Shown here piece after piece: positions 48,955 through 57,409 of a stretch of 64,000 nt of DNA (positions are counted from its first letter, which is position 1; every line of letters begins with the position of its first letter). The stretch is from Lactobacillus johnsonii (lineage in GTDB: Bacteria; Bacillota; Bacilli; Lactobacillales; Lactobacillaceae). The stretch spans positions 1,488,001 through 1,552,000 of the forward strand of contig NZ_CP047409.1 in assembly GCF_013487865.1 (NCBI RefSeq). Reading direction: 5' to 3'. The notes beneath the pieces are model-generated. The model was not told the DNA's origin. It made no database searches and saw only the letters and a list, made by a program, of their open reading frames with translations. A program made the translations under genes and the position numbers.

Positions 48955-49599
48955 CTAAATTCTATCTAATAGTTTAGTGCCATGTACCTGATCTACATGA
49001 ATTTGTTCAATTATTTCAGCTATGTTTTTATTTGTAATTCCGCCACCAGGTAAAATTTCTATCTTATTTTTCGCCTGTTTGACTAGTTCCTTTAAATTAT
49101 CAAGTGTATGTGAGATTGGTTGATTTAATGGTCCACCATGAGTGAGAATGCGTTTCACACTATTTTTAGATAACCAATCAATGGTTTCTTTTTGTTCTGC
49201 ATCTGTTAATTCATTAAATGCCATGTGCATCACAACTTCTAAGTCCACAATATGAGCCACTGAAAGCAATCTATTCATTGCCCTCTTATCTAAATGTTTT
49301 TCCCTAGTTAAACACCCGAAAGTAACCCCATCGACATCTAGTAAGCTGCATATTTGAATATCATTAATCATTATCTCTAGTTCATCCTCACTATAGACAA
49401 AATTTCCGCCACGAGGCCTAATCATTACAATTACAGGAACATCATGTTTATGTGCATACTCAACAGTCTTTTTAATTACGCCAAAAGAAGGTGTCGTTCC
49501 ACCTACAGTTAAATCATTATTTAGTTCTATTCGATTGGCACCTCGTTCAATCATCAAAGGTACATTCGTAAAATTTTCAACACATACTTCTTTGATCAA
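48955..49599 (-). CDS. cutC: CutC family protein
   Basis: 214 residues from TTG 49599 (reads MIKEVCVENFTN), chosen because GGGGAG is ten bases upstream and lies inside the longer ATG version at 49638. The CutC TIM-barrel patterns are all there: GANRIELNNDLTVGGTTPS, VIVMIRPRGGNFVYSEDE, VDGVTFGCLT, MHMAFNEL, RILTHGG, ILPGGGITNKN. It is named for copper homeostasis in Escherichia coli, but its biochemical role is not settled. Confidence 0.9.
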   Translation of the reverse strand: MIKEVCVENFTNVPLMIERGANRIELNNDLTVGGTTPSFGVIKKTVEYAHKHDVPVIVMIRPRGGNFVYSEDELEIMINDIQICSLLDVDGVTFGCLTREKHLDKRAMNRLLSVAHIVDLEVVMHMAFNELTDAEQKETIDWLSKNSVKRILTHGGPLNQPISHTLDNLKELVKQAKNKIEILPGGGITNKNIAEIIEQIHVDQVHGTKLLDRI

Positions 49600-49650
49600 C
49601 TTTATGTTTCTCCCCAATCTAAGCTTGCTTTTATCCAATAACTTACAAGA

Positions 49651-49680
49651 AAACCCGAAATTCGTCTGAATTCCGGGTTT
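49651..49680. terminator. Bidirectional terminator before ytpR end
   Basis: AAACCCGAAATTC (49651-49663) pairs with GAATTCCGGGTTT (49668-49680) with one mismatch; T runs lie outside on both strands. It ends the ytpR transcript on the minus strand. Confidence 0.75.
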
Positions 49681-49709
49681 TATAATTTTTACTAATTAAT
49701 AGAATTATT

Positions 49710-50357
49710 TTAAAGGCTAATTTGACCACTAGCTAATAATTCATCACACTTAGTTGGTTCAAATTCATCGCCAGCTTTAAAGTCGTCAGGAACAACCATA
49801 ATACCACGCTTTTGAGGAGCATGTGCTAAGCCTAATTCGCGTGCTGAACAAATCATACCGTATGAATCAACACCACGAAGTGCACCTGGCCAAATTTGTT
49901 GACCATTTGGCATTAAAGTACCAGGAAGTGCCACAACTACCATTTGGCCTTGAGCAATATTTGGAGCACCACAAACGATTTGGTGTTCTTCACCATTACC
50001 CACATCAACAGTAGTTACATGTAAGTGATCTGAATCTGGATGTGCTTCACAAGTCTTAACGTAACCATAAACAAGAGTTGGCTTTCCAATTTCTAGCTTA
50101 GTATCAAAACCAGCTTCAGCAATTTTCTTGTTTAAAGCATCAACTAATTCTTGTGTTGGTTTAACTTCACCATTTGGTAACTTATCGTAGTCTAAAAAGC
50201 TACTTACGTTAAAGAAATTAAATCCAATGACTTCTCCATCTTCATTTTCAACTCTTGTAACTTGATCTTTCTCTGTGAACTTACTACGACCTTTATCTTG
50301 GTCCAAAATCACAATTAAAGTATCAGGGTAACTTGTTTTATTGGTAGAAATAATCAT
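49710..50357 (-). CDS. ytpR: YtpR-type tRNA-binding domain protein
   Basis: 215 residues. N-terminal DUF4479-like part (about 1-95), then an OB-fold tRNA-binding domain of the EMAP/PheT type: VYGYVKTCEAHPDSDHLHVT, IVCGAPNIAQGQMVVVALPG and SYGMICSARELGL. It is a free-standing relative of the PheT N-terminus. The true target RNA is not known. It follows the thioredoxin-like gene after 24 bases, so they share a message. Confidence 0.9.
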   Translation of the reverse strand: MIISTNKTSYPDTLIVILDQDKGRSKFTEKDQVTRVENEDGEVIGFNFFNVSSFLDYDKLPNGEVKPTQELVDALNKKIAEAGFDTKLEIGKPTLVYGYVKTCEAHPDSDHLHVTTVDVGNGEEHQIVCGAPNIAQGQMVVVALPGTLMPNGQQIWPGALRGVDSYGMICSARELGLAHAPQKRGIMVVPDDFKAGDEFEPTKCDELLASGQISL

Positions 50358-50381
50358 TTCTAGTAAATTTCCTTTCCTAGA

Positions 50382-50702
50382 CTATTTGAGAGAGTTAAGG
50401 AAGTTTTCTACTTCTTCTTTAGTCTTTCTGTCCTTATTTACTAGTCTACCAATTTCTTTGCCATCTTGGTAGACAACAAAGCTAGGAATTCCAAAGATAT
50501 TTAATTCTTTGGCTACATCAATTGATCCATCACGGTCAATCTTATAGAATTTTGCATCAGGATTATCTTTTTCAATTTGTGGTAAAAATGGGTCTAAGAA
50601 GCGGCAATCTGGGCACCATGTAGCTGAAAATAGTAATACTACTTTTCCATTTTTGGTAATTTCTTTCAACTTCTCAGGAGTTAATTCTTTAATTTCTTCC
50701 AT
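50382..50702 (-). CDS. Thioredoxin-like protein with WCPDC motif
   Basis: 106 residues. FSATWCPDCRFLDPF holds the redox Cys pair (CPDC instead of CGPC) and FGIPSFVVYQ the cis-proline loop. It is cytoplasmic, with no signal peptide. The Pro-Asp between cysteines makes it a YtpP-type protein usually encoded next to ytpR. It probably handles a particular disulfide or thiol repair substrate. Confidence 0.9.
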   Translation of the reverse strand: MEEIKELTPEKLKEITKNGKVVLLFSATWCPDCRFLDPFLPQIEKDNPDAKFYKIDRDGSIDVAKELNIFGIPSFVVYQDGKEIGRLVNKDRKTKEEVENFLNSLK

Positions 50703-50831
50703 TTATCTCACCTTTTCTTACTTTTTATAAGTTATAATAATTTTACATCCTTTTATTTCAAAAATCTAGTGTCAGATCTTTTAGCTTAAAAACGATCTAC
50801 AATAAAAATATAGAAAGAAGGTATAAAAACA

Positions 50832-51215
50832 ATGGTTGATATGAATAAGAAATTACTCCACGCCGGTTATCAATTACACTTAGTTTTTGACGAAATGGTT
50901 CAAGATATTAGAAAAGATCCTGATAATTGGATTATGATTATTGAAAAAAATATTGACCAAATTTCCTCATTAATTTCTGCCTATCATAAAATTGCAGCTA
51001 CAATTACCACCAATACTCGAAAAAATGGACTACCTGCACACTTAAAATCTGCTTCAGATGATACCTTAAAAGTGATGGACGGATTTAATGATGAAATTCT
51101 TACTTTCGATAATTTTGTCGATAATAGTGACCATATCAAAGCCTTTACCAAATTTTTTAGGGCCGTCAATTATACAAACGAATTACTTCTAGAATTAAAA
51201 TTGCAAAACAAATAA
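50832..51215 (+). CDS. Hypothetical helical protein
   Basis: 127 residues, all-helical with HLVFDEMVQDIRKDPDNWIM and DHIKAFTKFFRAVNYTNELL. AGAAGG precedes the ATG at 50832; an ATG at 50841 is an alternative. It stands alone between divergent ytpP-ytpR and a terminator. No known family is recognised and no enzymatic motif seen. Confidence 0.75.
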   Translation: MVDMNKKLLHAGYQLHLVFDEMVQDIRKDPDNWIMIIEKNIDQISSLISAYHKIAATITTNTRKNGLPAHLKSASDDTLKVMDGFNDEILTFDNFVDNSDHIKAFTKFFRAVNYTNELLLELKLQNK

Positions 51216-51229
51216 TTAGACTAAAAAAG

Positions 51230-51263
51230 TACCTAGGATTAAATTTTCCTAGGCACCTTTTTG
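51230..51263. terminator. Bidirectional terminator after the hypothetical gene
   Basis: GTACCTAGGA (51230-51239) pairs with TCCTAGGCAC (51248-51257) with one mismatch, followed by CTTTTTGTC and preceded by AAAAAA. It separates this gene from convergent trmB. Confidence 0.8.
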
Positions 51264-51287
51264 TCTTTTCAAAATATTTTTATCAAT

Positions 51288-51944
51288 TTATTTTACAAAA
51301 TGTGCATGCAAGCAGTAAATTGGATTACCCTTAGCTGCAAATTTATGTTCATATTCAGTCTCAACATTTCTTTCAAAAATTTCATCATCTGCGTGATGTA
51401 AATCTAGACTTACATAGTCAAATTTCATCCCATAATTATTAAGACTTACTAAACTATATTCAAATAATCCTCGATTATCTGTCTTAAATTCTAAATGTCC
51501 CTCTGGCTTTAAAATTTGACGATACTTATCTAAAAAGCTCTTATAAGTTAATCTACGCTTTTCATGACGTGTCTTTGGCCAAGGATCAGAAAAGTTTAAA
51601 TAAACAATATCTACGCTGTTTTCTGGTAAATACATTGCAATATTAGCAGCATCCGCACACATCAATTGTAAGTTATCGATCTTTTCTTCAAGCTTAGTTC
51701 TTAAAATCATCCCTGCAGCTGTTGTTTGGAGTTCTACTCCAATAAAATTCATTTCAGGATGTTCTTTAGCTAAAGTAGTAATGAATTGACCCTTTCCTGA
51801 ACCAATTTCAATTGCTAAAAGCTTAGAAAAATCATCGAATCTTTCTTCCCAGTTAATTTTCTTATCTGGATCTGGCTCATTTAAAATTGCTTCTGGATGT
51901 TCAGCTACTAATTTTTGAGCCCAAGGTTTATTTCTTAATCTCAT
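51288..51944 (-). CDS. trmB: tRNA (guanine-N7)-methyltransferase
   Basis: 218 residues. LAIEIGSGKGQFITTLA is the SAM-binding motif I; NFSDPWPKTRHEKRRLT and the closing ETEYEHKFAAKGNPI are TrmB signatures. It makes m7G46 in tRNA. It overlaps nothing but follows the ecs genes after 11 bases on the same strand. Confidence 0.95.
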   Translation of the reverse strand: MRLRNKPWAQKLVAEHPEAILNEPDPDKKINWEERFDDFSKLLAIEIGSGKGQFITTLAKEHPEMNFIGVELQTTAAGMILRTKLEEKIDNLQLMCADAANIAMYLPENSVDIVYLNFSDPWPKTRHEKRRLTYKSFLDKYRQILKPEGHLEFKTDNRGLFEYSLVSLNNYGMKFDYVSLDLHHADDEIFERNVETEYEHKFAAKGNPIYCLHAHFVK

Positions 51945-51955
51945 TTTTTCACAAC

Positions 51956-53167
51956 CTAATATCTAACTTTTTTAAATAACTGTTCAATTTTACTTGGTAA
52001 ATAAAAATATAGCAATAAGAATGTTAAGGCAAATAAAGCAATAATTCCACCAAATGCTTCTAATTTTTGTGGAGAAAAGATTATTATTGCCAAACTAATT
52101 AATTCCCATTCAAGTAACATTCCCTTTTGTAGAACTTTTCTTAGTGCCTGTCCTCTAGAAGCAAATGGAATTGGCATTACATGATACATCATATTATGCT
52201 CATATACTGTTCCTAGTGGAATCAATTGATAAAGTGTTAAGAAAATGATCAAGGCACCAGTACCAATTGTCCAACCTGCATCTTGCAAGCAGGCAATTAA
52301 TAAAATTGCAAACAGAATCATTCTAATCAATAAATTACTGTACTCTGGATCTCGCAATAATACTCTTTGGTAAATAAAAGTATTGGGCGTTTGATCAGTC
52401 GTTTTAATTAAGAAGTCTAAATATTTTCTTCTAGAAATTCGAACTTTCTTATCTGGTACATCAGTAAACATACTATAGAAATTATTCAGTAAGTCTACTC
52501 TTCTTTCTTCATAATCTAATGCCTTATACCAGTCAAACATCTTTCCTTGTGGCAAATAGTCTACTCCAACCCAAGCAGCAATCGCTACCGTAGTATAAAT
52601 AATTGGATTAGGGTAATGGCCTAAAAAGGAAAAATACAAGACTAGGAAGTTAATTCCTAGATATAACCAAGTATTGTAATAATCATATTTGTTAAAATAG
52701 AAACTTCTAACAATCAATTTAAATTGTACATTCTTACTGATAATCAAACCAATCACAATAAAAATCAGGCCACCAATTGAAAAGCCAGCTCTCATTGTCG
52801 CAAAAGGCAATAAAATTCCTGACACCAGAATAATTAAAACAACAGGTAAGATCATATTATGCAGATATAAAGGCTTAAAATACGCCTTCATTTCGTTATC
52901 TTGATTAAAAAGAAAATGTTCATCTGCCCTATCAAATAAAGTAGCAAAATGACCAATTCCCAAAGTTGCAGTCCAAATCAAGGCTAAGAGTGGCCTGTAG
53001 AACCAAAGATTATTGGGCCACTTTTTAATATTTTGTGCATACCAAAACATTAAGGCTCCAAATAGAAAAATCAAAGCCAAGATAAAAAAATCATTAAAAA
53101 CTAGAGTTAGATAGTGCATCTGCTTTTTAAAGTTTTTATTGAGTCTACTCTTAATTAAGTCAGTCAT
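51956..53167 (-). CDS. ecsB: ABC transporter membrane subunit EcsB
   Basis: 403 residues with about ten hydrophobic segments. The EcsB pattern, including RPLLALIWTATLGIGHFATL and the cytoplasmic region DYEERRVDLLNNFYSMFTDV followed by RRKYLDFL, is clear. With EcsA it forms an exporter-type complex tied in Bacillus to intramembrane proteolysis and secretion. Its start overlaps ecsA by eight bases. Confidence 0.9.
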   Translation of the reverse strand: MTDLIKSRLNKNFKKQMHYLTLVFNDFFILALIFLFGALMFWYAQNIKKWPNNLWFYRPLLALIWTATLGIGHFATLFDRADEHFLFNQDNEMKAYFKPLYLHNMILPVVLIILVSGILLPFATMRAGFSIGGLIFIVIGLIISKNVQFKLIVRSFYFNKYDYYNTWLYLGINFLVLYFSFLGHYPNPIIYTTVAIAAWVGVDYLPQGKMFDWYKALDYEERRVDLLNNFYSMFTDVPDKKVRISRRKYLDFLIKTTDQTPNTFIYQRVLLRDPEYSNLLIRMILFAILLIACLQDAGWTIGTGALIIFLTLYQLIPLGTVYEHNMMYHVMPIPFASRGQALRKVLQKGMLLEWELISLAIIIFSPQKLEAFGGIIALFALTFLLLYFYLPSKIEQLFKKVRY

Positions 53168-53906
53168 GCTTCTTCACCGTTTCCTGATTTAAAATTTGAT
53201 ATAAACGATCAAATGAATCGCTTGGCTTTAATCCATAAAACTGTCTAATTTCATTTAAACTACCCTCAGTTTCAATTGTGCCATTATTTAAGACGGCAAA
53301 TGTCTGAACCGCTTCTTGTGCTTCAGCTAAAACATGAGTAGTCATTAAAACCATCTTTTGATCAGCAACAGCTTCTTTAACTAAATCAATAAAATTAGCT
53401 ACCGCTAAGGGATCAAGACCAGTAAATGGTTCATCGATTACTAACAAGTCCGCATTTGCTAAAAAGCTAGTTACAATCATTACTTTTTGCTTCATCCCTT
53501 TAGAAAAGTTAATTGGAAGCCAATCCAGCTTATTTTCTAAACGAAACATTTTGCATAATTCTTTTGCTCGTACCCAAGCTTGATCATGATCTAAATCATA
53601 GGTAAGCATTACTAACTCTAAATGCTCTTTCAAAGTTAGTTCCGGATATAAAATTGGGGTTTCTGGAATATAAGCAACCATCTTTTTAAATTCGGCAGGA
53701 TTTTCAGTTAAGCTTACCCCATTCAAAATAATCTTGCCCTTTTGCATTCTTAATAATCCAAGCAAGTGCTTAATGGTCGTTGATTTACCAGCACCATTTA
53801 ATCCAATTAAACCAACAGCTTGTCCCGGTTCAATTGTTAAATTTACATTTTTAATGACATTAATCCCGGAGTATCCTCCAGTTAAATTTTCAATTTTAAG
53901 TGCCAT
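53160..53906 (-). CDS. ecsA: ABC transporter ATP-binding subunit EcsA
   Basis: 248 residues. Walker A GLNGAGKST (about 36-44), signature FSKGMKQKVMIV and Walker B LLVIDEPFTGLDP, then the switch His in LMTTHVLAEA. It powers EcsB. It diverges from hit across a 95-base gap that must hold both promoters. Confidence 0.95.
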   Translation of the reverse strand: MALKIENLTGGYSGINVIKNVNLTIEPGQAVGLIGLNGAGKSTTIKHLLGLLRMQKGKIILNGVSLTENPAEFKKMVAYIPETPILYPELTLKEHLELVMLTYDLDHDQAWVRAKELCKMFRLENKLDWLPINFSKGMKQKVMIVTSFLANADLLVIDEPFTGLDPLAVANFIDLVKEAVADQKMVLMTTHVLAEAQEAVQTFAVLNNGTIETEGSLNEIRQFYGLKPSDSFDRLYQILNQETVKKHD

Positions 53907-54001
53907 TACTTTTTCCTCTCTACTGCAATAAGATACATATTTATGATAGCATGAACATAAGTTAAACTAAATTTTCTTTTCATTAAGAAAGGGGTCTTAT
54001 C

Positions 54002-54436
54002 ATGACAGAATTAGAAAAGGATTGTTTATTTTGTAAAATCATTAGAGGAGAAATTCCTTCTTACACAGTTTTTGAAAACGACGATGTCAAAGCTTTTCTT
54101 GATATTTCTCAAGTAACTAAAGGACATACTCTCATTATTCCTAAGAAGCACTTAGTTAACTTCTTTGATTATAGCCAAGAAGATGCTGCTAGATTTTTAC
54201 AATATATTCCTGTTATTGCACAAGCAATTAAAAAGTCTGATCCAACTATTAAGGGATTGAATGTTGAAGTAAACAACGGTGAAATCGCTGGACAAGTTGT
54301 AATGCATTCACATATTCATTTAATTCCACGTAGAAGCGAAAATGATCCTGTTTCTACTCCTCATGTAAACAATGCAGATGAATATTCAGAAGAAGATTAT
54401 CAAGCAGTTGCAAGCGCTATCAAAAGCAATCTATAA
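54002..54436 (+). CDS. hit: HIT family hydrolase
   Basis: 144 residues. DCLFCKIIRGEIPSY is the N-terminal signature with a cysteine pair, and VVMHSHIHLIPR carries the catalytic histidine triad. It hydrolyses nucleoside phosphoramidates or dinucleotides in the cytoplasm. AAGGGGT precedes the ATG. The ecsAB-hit divergence is conserved in Firmicutes. Confidence 0.95.
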   Translation: MTELEKDCLFCKIIRGEIPSYTVFENDDVKAFLDISQVTKGHTLIIPKKHLVNFFDYSQEDAARFLQYIPVIAQAIKKSDPTIKGLNVEVNNGEIAGQVVMHSHIHLIPRRSENDPVSTPHVNNADEYSEEDYQAVASAIKSNL

Positions 54437-54518
54437 TAAGAGTAATTTTTTCTTTAATGCGGTACAATAAAGGTGGTTATTAAGTTAAAAATTATTGAAT
54501 AGATAAGAGGTATACATT

Positions 54519-55007
54519 ATGTCTGGATTTTTATTAGGAATTCTTACAGGTACTGTTGCAGGTGGCTTATTGTCATACGCTAAGAATCCATTAAGTGGTA
54601 ACTCAATCAGAAGTGATGTTAAGGACTCTGCAGATAATTTCACTGATTCAGTTCACCGGGTTAAGACAATTTACGATGAACTCGAAGAAAAGAGAATGGA
54701 ACAACCTAAAGAAGAAAACAAGACTGAAGAAACAGATACTACTGAAACTCCAAGTGACGAAGAAGTTGAAGTTTCTGACCGTCCTTCACTCAAGGACAAG
54801 GCTCATGATTTAGTTGATGCTTTCTCTGCTGCTTCATTCAAAGCTGTTGACCATGACCGTGTCTTTGCTGCAGTTAAGAATAAATTAAATGAAGCAAAAG
54901 AAGATCTTGAAGACGCAAGCGATGATGTTAAGGACGCTACTGAAGATGAAGAAAAAGTAGATAGTAACTCTGGCGCAAGCGAAGAAGAACATAAGGAAGA
55001 AAATTAA
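54519..55007 (+). CDS. YtxH-like membrane-tethered protein
   Basis: 162 residues. A glycine-rich hydrophobic N-terminus (FLLGILTGTVAGGLLSYAKN) probably inserts in the membrane, followed by a long acidic, helical, partly disordered tail (ESD/K-rich, about 60-162). This is the YtxH-like layout of general-stress-type proteins. It is followed at once by a second, similar gene. A TACAAT box upstream suggests its own promoter. Confidence 0.75.
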   Translation: MSGFLLGILTGTVAGGLLSYAKNPLSGNSIRSDVKDSADNFTDSVHRVKTIYDELEEKRMEQPKEENKTEETDTTETPSDEEVEVSDRPSLKDKAHDLVDAFSAASFKAVDHDRVFAAVKNKLNEAKEDLEDASDDVKDATEDEEKVDSNSGASEEEHKEEN

Positions 55008-55357
55008 TGAAATTTTTTGGAATCGGATTAGGTTTAGGAAGCTTAGCAGGATTGGGGATCTCTCTTCTTCCAAATCCACAAACTGGCCATAAAGTTAAAG
55101 AAGATGTTCGGCTCTTTTTAAATGGCACAAAAAATGATGCTTCTGCATTAGTTACCAGTACAAAGCAAGCTACACAAGCTGCTAATGAATTAATGAATAA
55201 TCTACCACAAGCTGAACAAACAGTTAAAGACATACAAAATAACTTAACTGATTTTCAAAGTTCAATTAAACCAGAAGTTGATCAAATGAAAGAAAATGTT
55301 TCTAATTTAACTAAAGAAGCAAAAGACACAGCTGATGGAATTAAAAATGAACTTTAA
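55007..55357 (+). CDS. Second YtxH-like small protein
   Basis: 116 residues with a hydrophobic glycine-rich start (FFGIGLGLGSLAGLGISLLP), then helical, repetitive amphipathic sequence (NELMNNLPQAEQTVKDIQNN). Its ATG overlaps the stop of the previous gene, so the two are made together and may act as partners. Function unknown. Confidence 0.75.
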   Translation: MKFFGIGLGLGSLAGLGISLLPNPQTGHKVKEDVRLFLNGTKNDASALVTSTKQATQAANELMNNLPQAEQTVKDIQNNLTDFQSSIKPEVDQMKENVSNLTKEAKDTADGIKNEL

Positions 55358-55393
55358 TTTTAAGATTTGTTAGTCTTTTTTATAAATATCAAG

Positions 55394-55432
55394 AAAACTC
55401 CTATTGTCCATTGGGATAATAGGAGTTTTTAT
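55394..55432 (+). terminator. Terminator after the YtxH-like pair
   Basis: AAAACTCCTATT (55394-55405) pairs with AATAGGAGTTTT (55418-55429), continued by T and AT. It separates the pair from prsA. Confidence 0.85.
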
Positions 55433-55478
55433 GTTATATTTGAACTTGTAATTAAGCAAAGGATGTGCAAATTAATTT

Positions 55479-56375
55479 ATGAATAAAACATGGAAAAAAG
55501 CAGCTACTGTTCTAGCTTTTGCAGGAATTGCCTTAAGTGCTACTGCTTGTTCTGGTGGTAAAGCTGTCGTTACTTATAAGGGCGGTAAAATTACCGAATC
55601 ACAATATTACGACAAGATGAAAGAATCTCAAGCCGGTCAATCAACTCTTGCCAGCATGATTGTTTCTGATGCCCTAGAAAGTCAATACGGCAAAGATGTT
55701 ACTCAAAAGCAAGTTGATAAAGAATACAATAAGTACAAGAAGCAATATGGTAGTCAATTTGACTCAGTTCTTGAACAAAATGGAATGACCGCTTCTACCT
55801 TTAAAGATAACTTAAAGACTAATCTTTTAACTGAGGCTGCTTTGAAGCACATCAAGAAGATTACTCCAGCTCAAGAAAAGAAAGCTTGGAAGAATTATCA
55901 ACCAGAAGTTACTGTACAACACATTCTTGTTTCAAAGAAGAGTACAGCTGAAGATGTCATCAAACAATTACAAGATGGCGGTGACTTCAAGAAACTAGCT
56001 AAGAAGTATTCTACTGATACTGCTACTAAGAACGATGCTGGTAAACTACCTGCATTTGACTCAACTGATTCTACTTTAGATTCTAGTTTCAAGACTGCCG
56101 CATTTAAGCTTAAGACTGGTGAAATCACTACTACTCCAGTTAAGACTCAATACGGCTACCACGTAATTAAAATGATTAAGCACCCTGCTAAAGGCACTTT
56201 CAAGGAACACAAGAAACAAATTGATAACCAAATCTATCAATCAATGTCTGAAGACCAAAACGTTATGAGAAGCGTAATTGCTACTGTTCTTAAGCGTGCT
56301 GATGTTTCTATTAAGGATAAAGACTTAAAGAACGTTCTTTCTCAATACGTTTCATCAGATAGTCTTTCAAAATAG
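55479..56375 (+). CDS. prsA: PrsA foldase lipoprotein (parvulin-type peptidyl-prolyl isomerase)
   Basis: 298 residues. Signal peptide ending in lipobox SATAC (Cys24). A helical N-domain leads into the parvulin domain (about 145-235): VTVQHILVSKKSTAEDV, DFKKLAKKYSTDTATKNDAG and TTPVKTQYGYHVIKM. It helps exported proteins fold outside the membrane. The position after ecs/hit is conserved in lactobacilli. Confidence 0.94.
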   Translation: MNKTWKKAATVLAFAGIALSATACSGGKAVVTYKGGKITESQYYDKMKESQAGQSTLASMIVSDALESQYGKDVTQKQVDKEYNKYKKQYGSQFDSVLEQNGMTASTFKDNLKTNLLTEAALKHIKKITPAQEKKAWKNYQPEVTVQHILVSKKSTAEDVIKQLQDGGDFKKLAKKYSTDTATKNDAGKLPAFDSTDSTLDSSFKTAAFKLKTGEITTTPVKTQYGYHVIKMIKHPAKGTFKEHKKQIDNQIYQSMSEDQNVMRSVIATVLKRADVSIKDKDLKNVLSQYVSSDSLSK

Positions 56376-56391
56376 AAATTTTACATAATAT

Positions 56392-56429
56392 AAAAACCAA
56401 GGTTAAAATCGTCATTAACCTTGGTTTTT
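56392..56429. terminator. Bidirectional terminator between prsA and yhaM
   Basis: AAAAACCAAGGTTAA (56392-56406) and TTAACCTTGGTTTTT (56415-56429) make fifteen perfect pairs between convergent genes. Confidence 0.9.
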
Positions 56430-56431
56430 AT

Positions 56432-57409
56432 TTACTCTAATTTTGGTGCTTTATCTAAAGCATCATCATTTTTAGGCCTGTAAAATCTACGATTGTCTTG
56501 TGACTTAATAGTTTCAGTAAATTCTCCTGGTTTAGTTTGCTGCAAAGCATTAGTAATTGCATAAACTGTAGCGTCTAAATCATCAATTTTATGTAAAACT
56601 TCAGCTTCTAGTACTACTGGCCGATGAGCTGCACCATATTCCGGTAAGCCATGATGTGATAAAACTAAATGCCGCAAGAGCATTAAGTCTTCACTATGCT
56701 CATCAATTTTCAATTCATGAGCTGCTAGCATAATCTGCTCATCAATTAAAACCAAATGTCCAATCAAATTTCCTTCAGTCGTATAAGTCGTTGCTACAGG
56801 ACCCGATAGTTCAATTACTTTTCCCATATCATGTAAAATGCATCCCGCATACAGAAGTGACCGATCAATTTGAGGATAAGTATTAGCAATTCCTTCTGCA
56901 TCCCTTAGCATTGAAACAGTATGGAATGCTAGTCCATTTCTGACGGCATGATGGTTAGATTTACCAGCTGGATATGAGAAAAAATCTTTATTCCATTTTT
57001 TAAGTAAGTAGCGGACAATTCGATTCCAGGTTGGATTTAAGATCTCAAATACACGTTTATTAATTTCTTCTTCAAGATCTTTTTGTTTAATTGGAGCTGA
57101 ATGAACAAATTGACTTAAGTCATATCCTTCATTTGGCCCCACTACTCGCAAATCATAAATTCTTATTTGTGGTCTATCTTGATACTCTTCTCTTCTACCA
57201 CTCAATTCCACGATGGTTCCTGGACTAAAAGTATCCGCATCCTGTTGACTAGCGTTCCAAAGATTTCCTCTAATTGTGCCACTTGAATCGCTAAATTGTA
57301 AAACTAAGTATTGTTTGCCATTTTTACTCGTACGAAGACTTGAATCTTTTAAAAGTAAAACCAAATTCATGTCTTCACCGTCATTATAATCAAGCAACCT
57401 CTTTATCAT
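56432..57409 (-). CDS. yhaM: 3'-5' exoribonuclease YhaM (OB plus HD domain)
   Basis: 325 residues. OB fold at about 15-95 (LLLKDSSLRTSKNGKQYLVL, SGTIRGNLWNAS), then an HD domain with GLAFHTVSML, CILHDMGKVIEL and LVLSHHGLPEYGA supplying the metal-binding His/Asp residues. YhaM trims RNA and DNA 3' ends. Start ATG 57409 overlaps the preceding stop. Confidence 0.93.
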   Translation of the reverse strand: MIKRLLDYNDGEDMNLVLLLKDSSLRTSKNGKQYLVLQFSDSSGTIRGNLWNASQQDADTFSPGTIVELSGRREEYQDRPQIRIYDLRVVGPNEGYDLSQFVHSAPIKQKDLEEEINKRVFEILNPTWNRIVRYLLKKWNKDFFSYPAGKSNHHAVRNGLAFHTVSMLRDAEGIANTYPQIDRSLLYAGCILHDMGKVIELSGPVATTYTTEGNLIGHLVLIDEQIMLAAHELKIDEHSEDLMLLRHLVLSHHGLPEYGAAHRPVVLEAEVLHKIDDLDATVYAITNALQQTKPGEFTETIKSQDNRRFYRPKNDDALDKAPKLE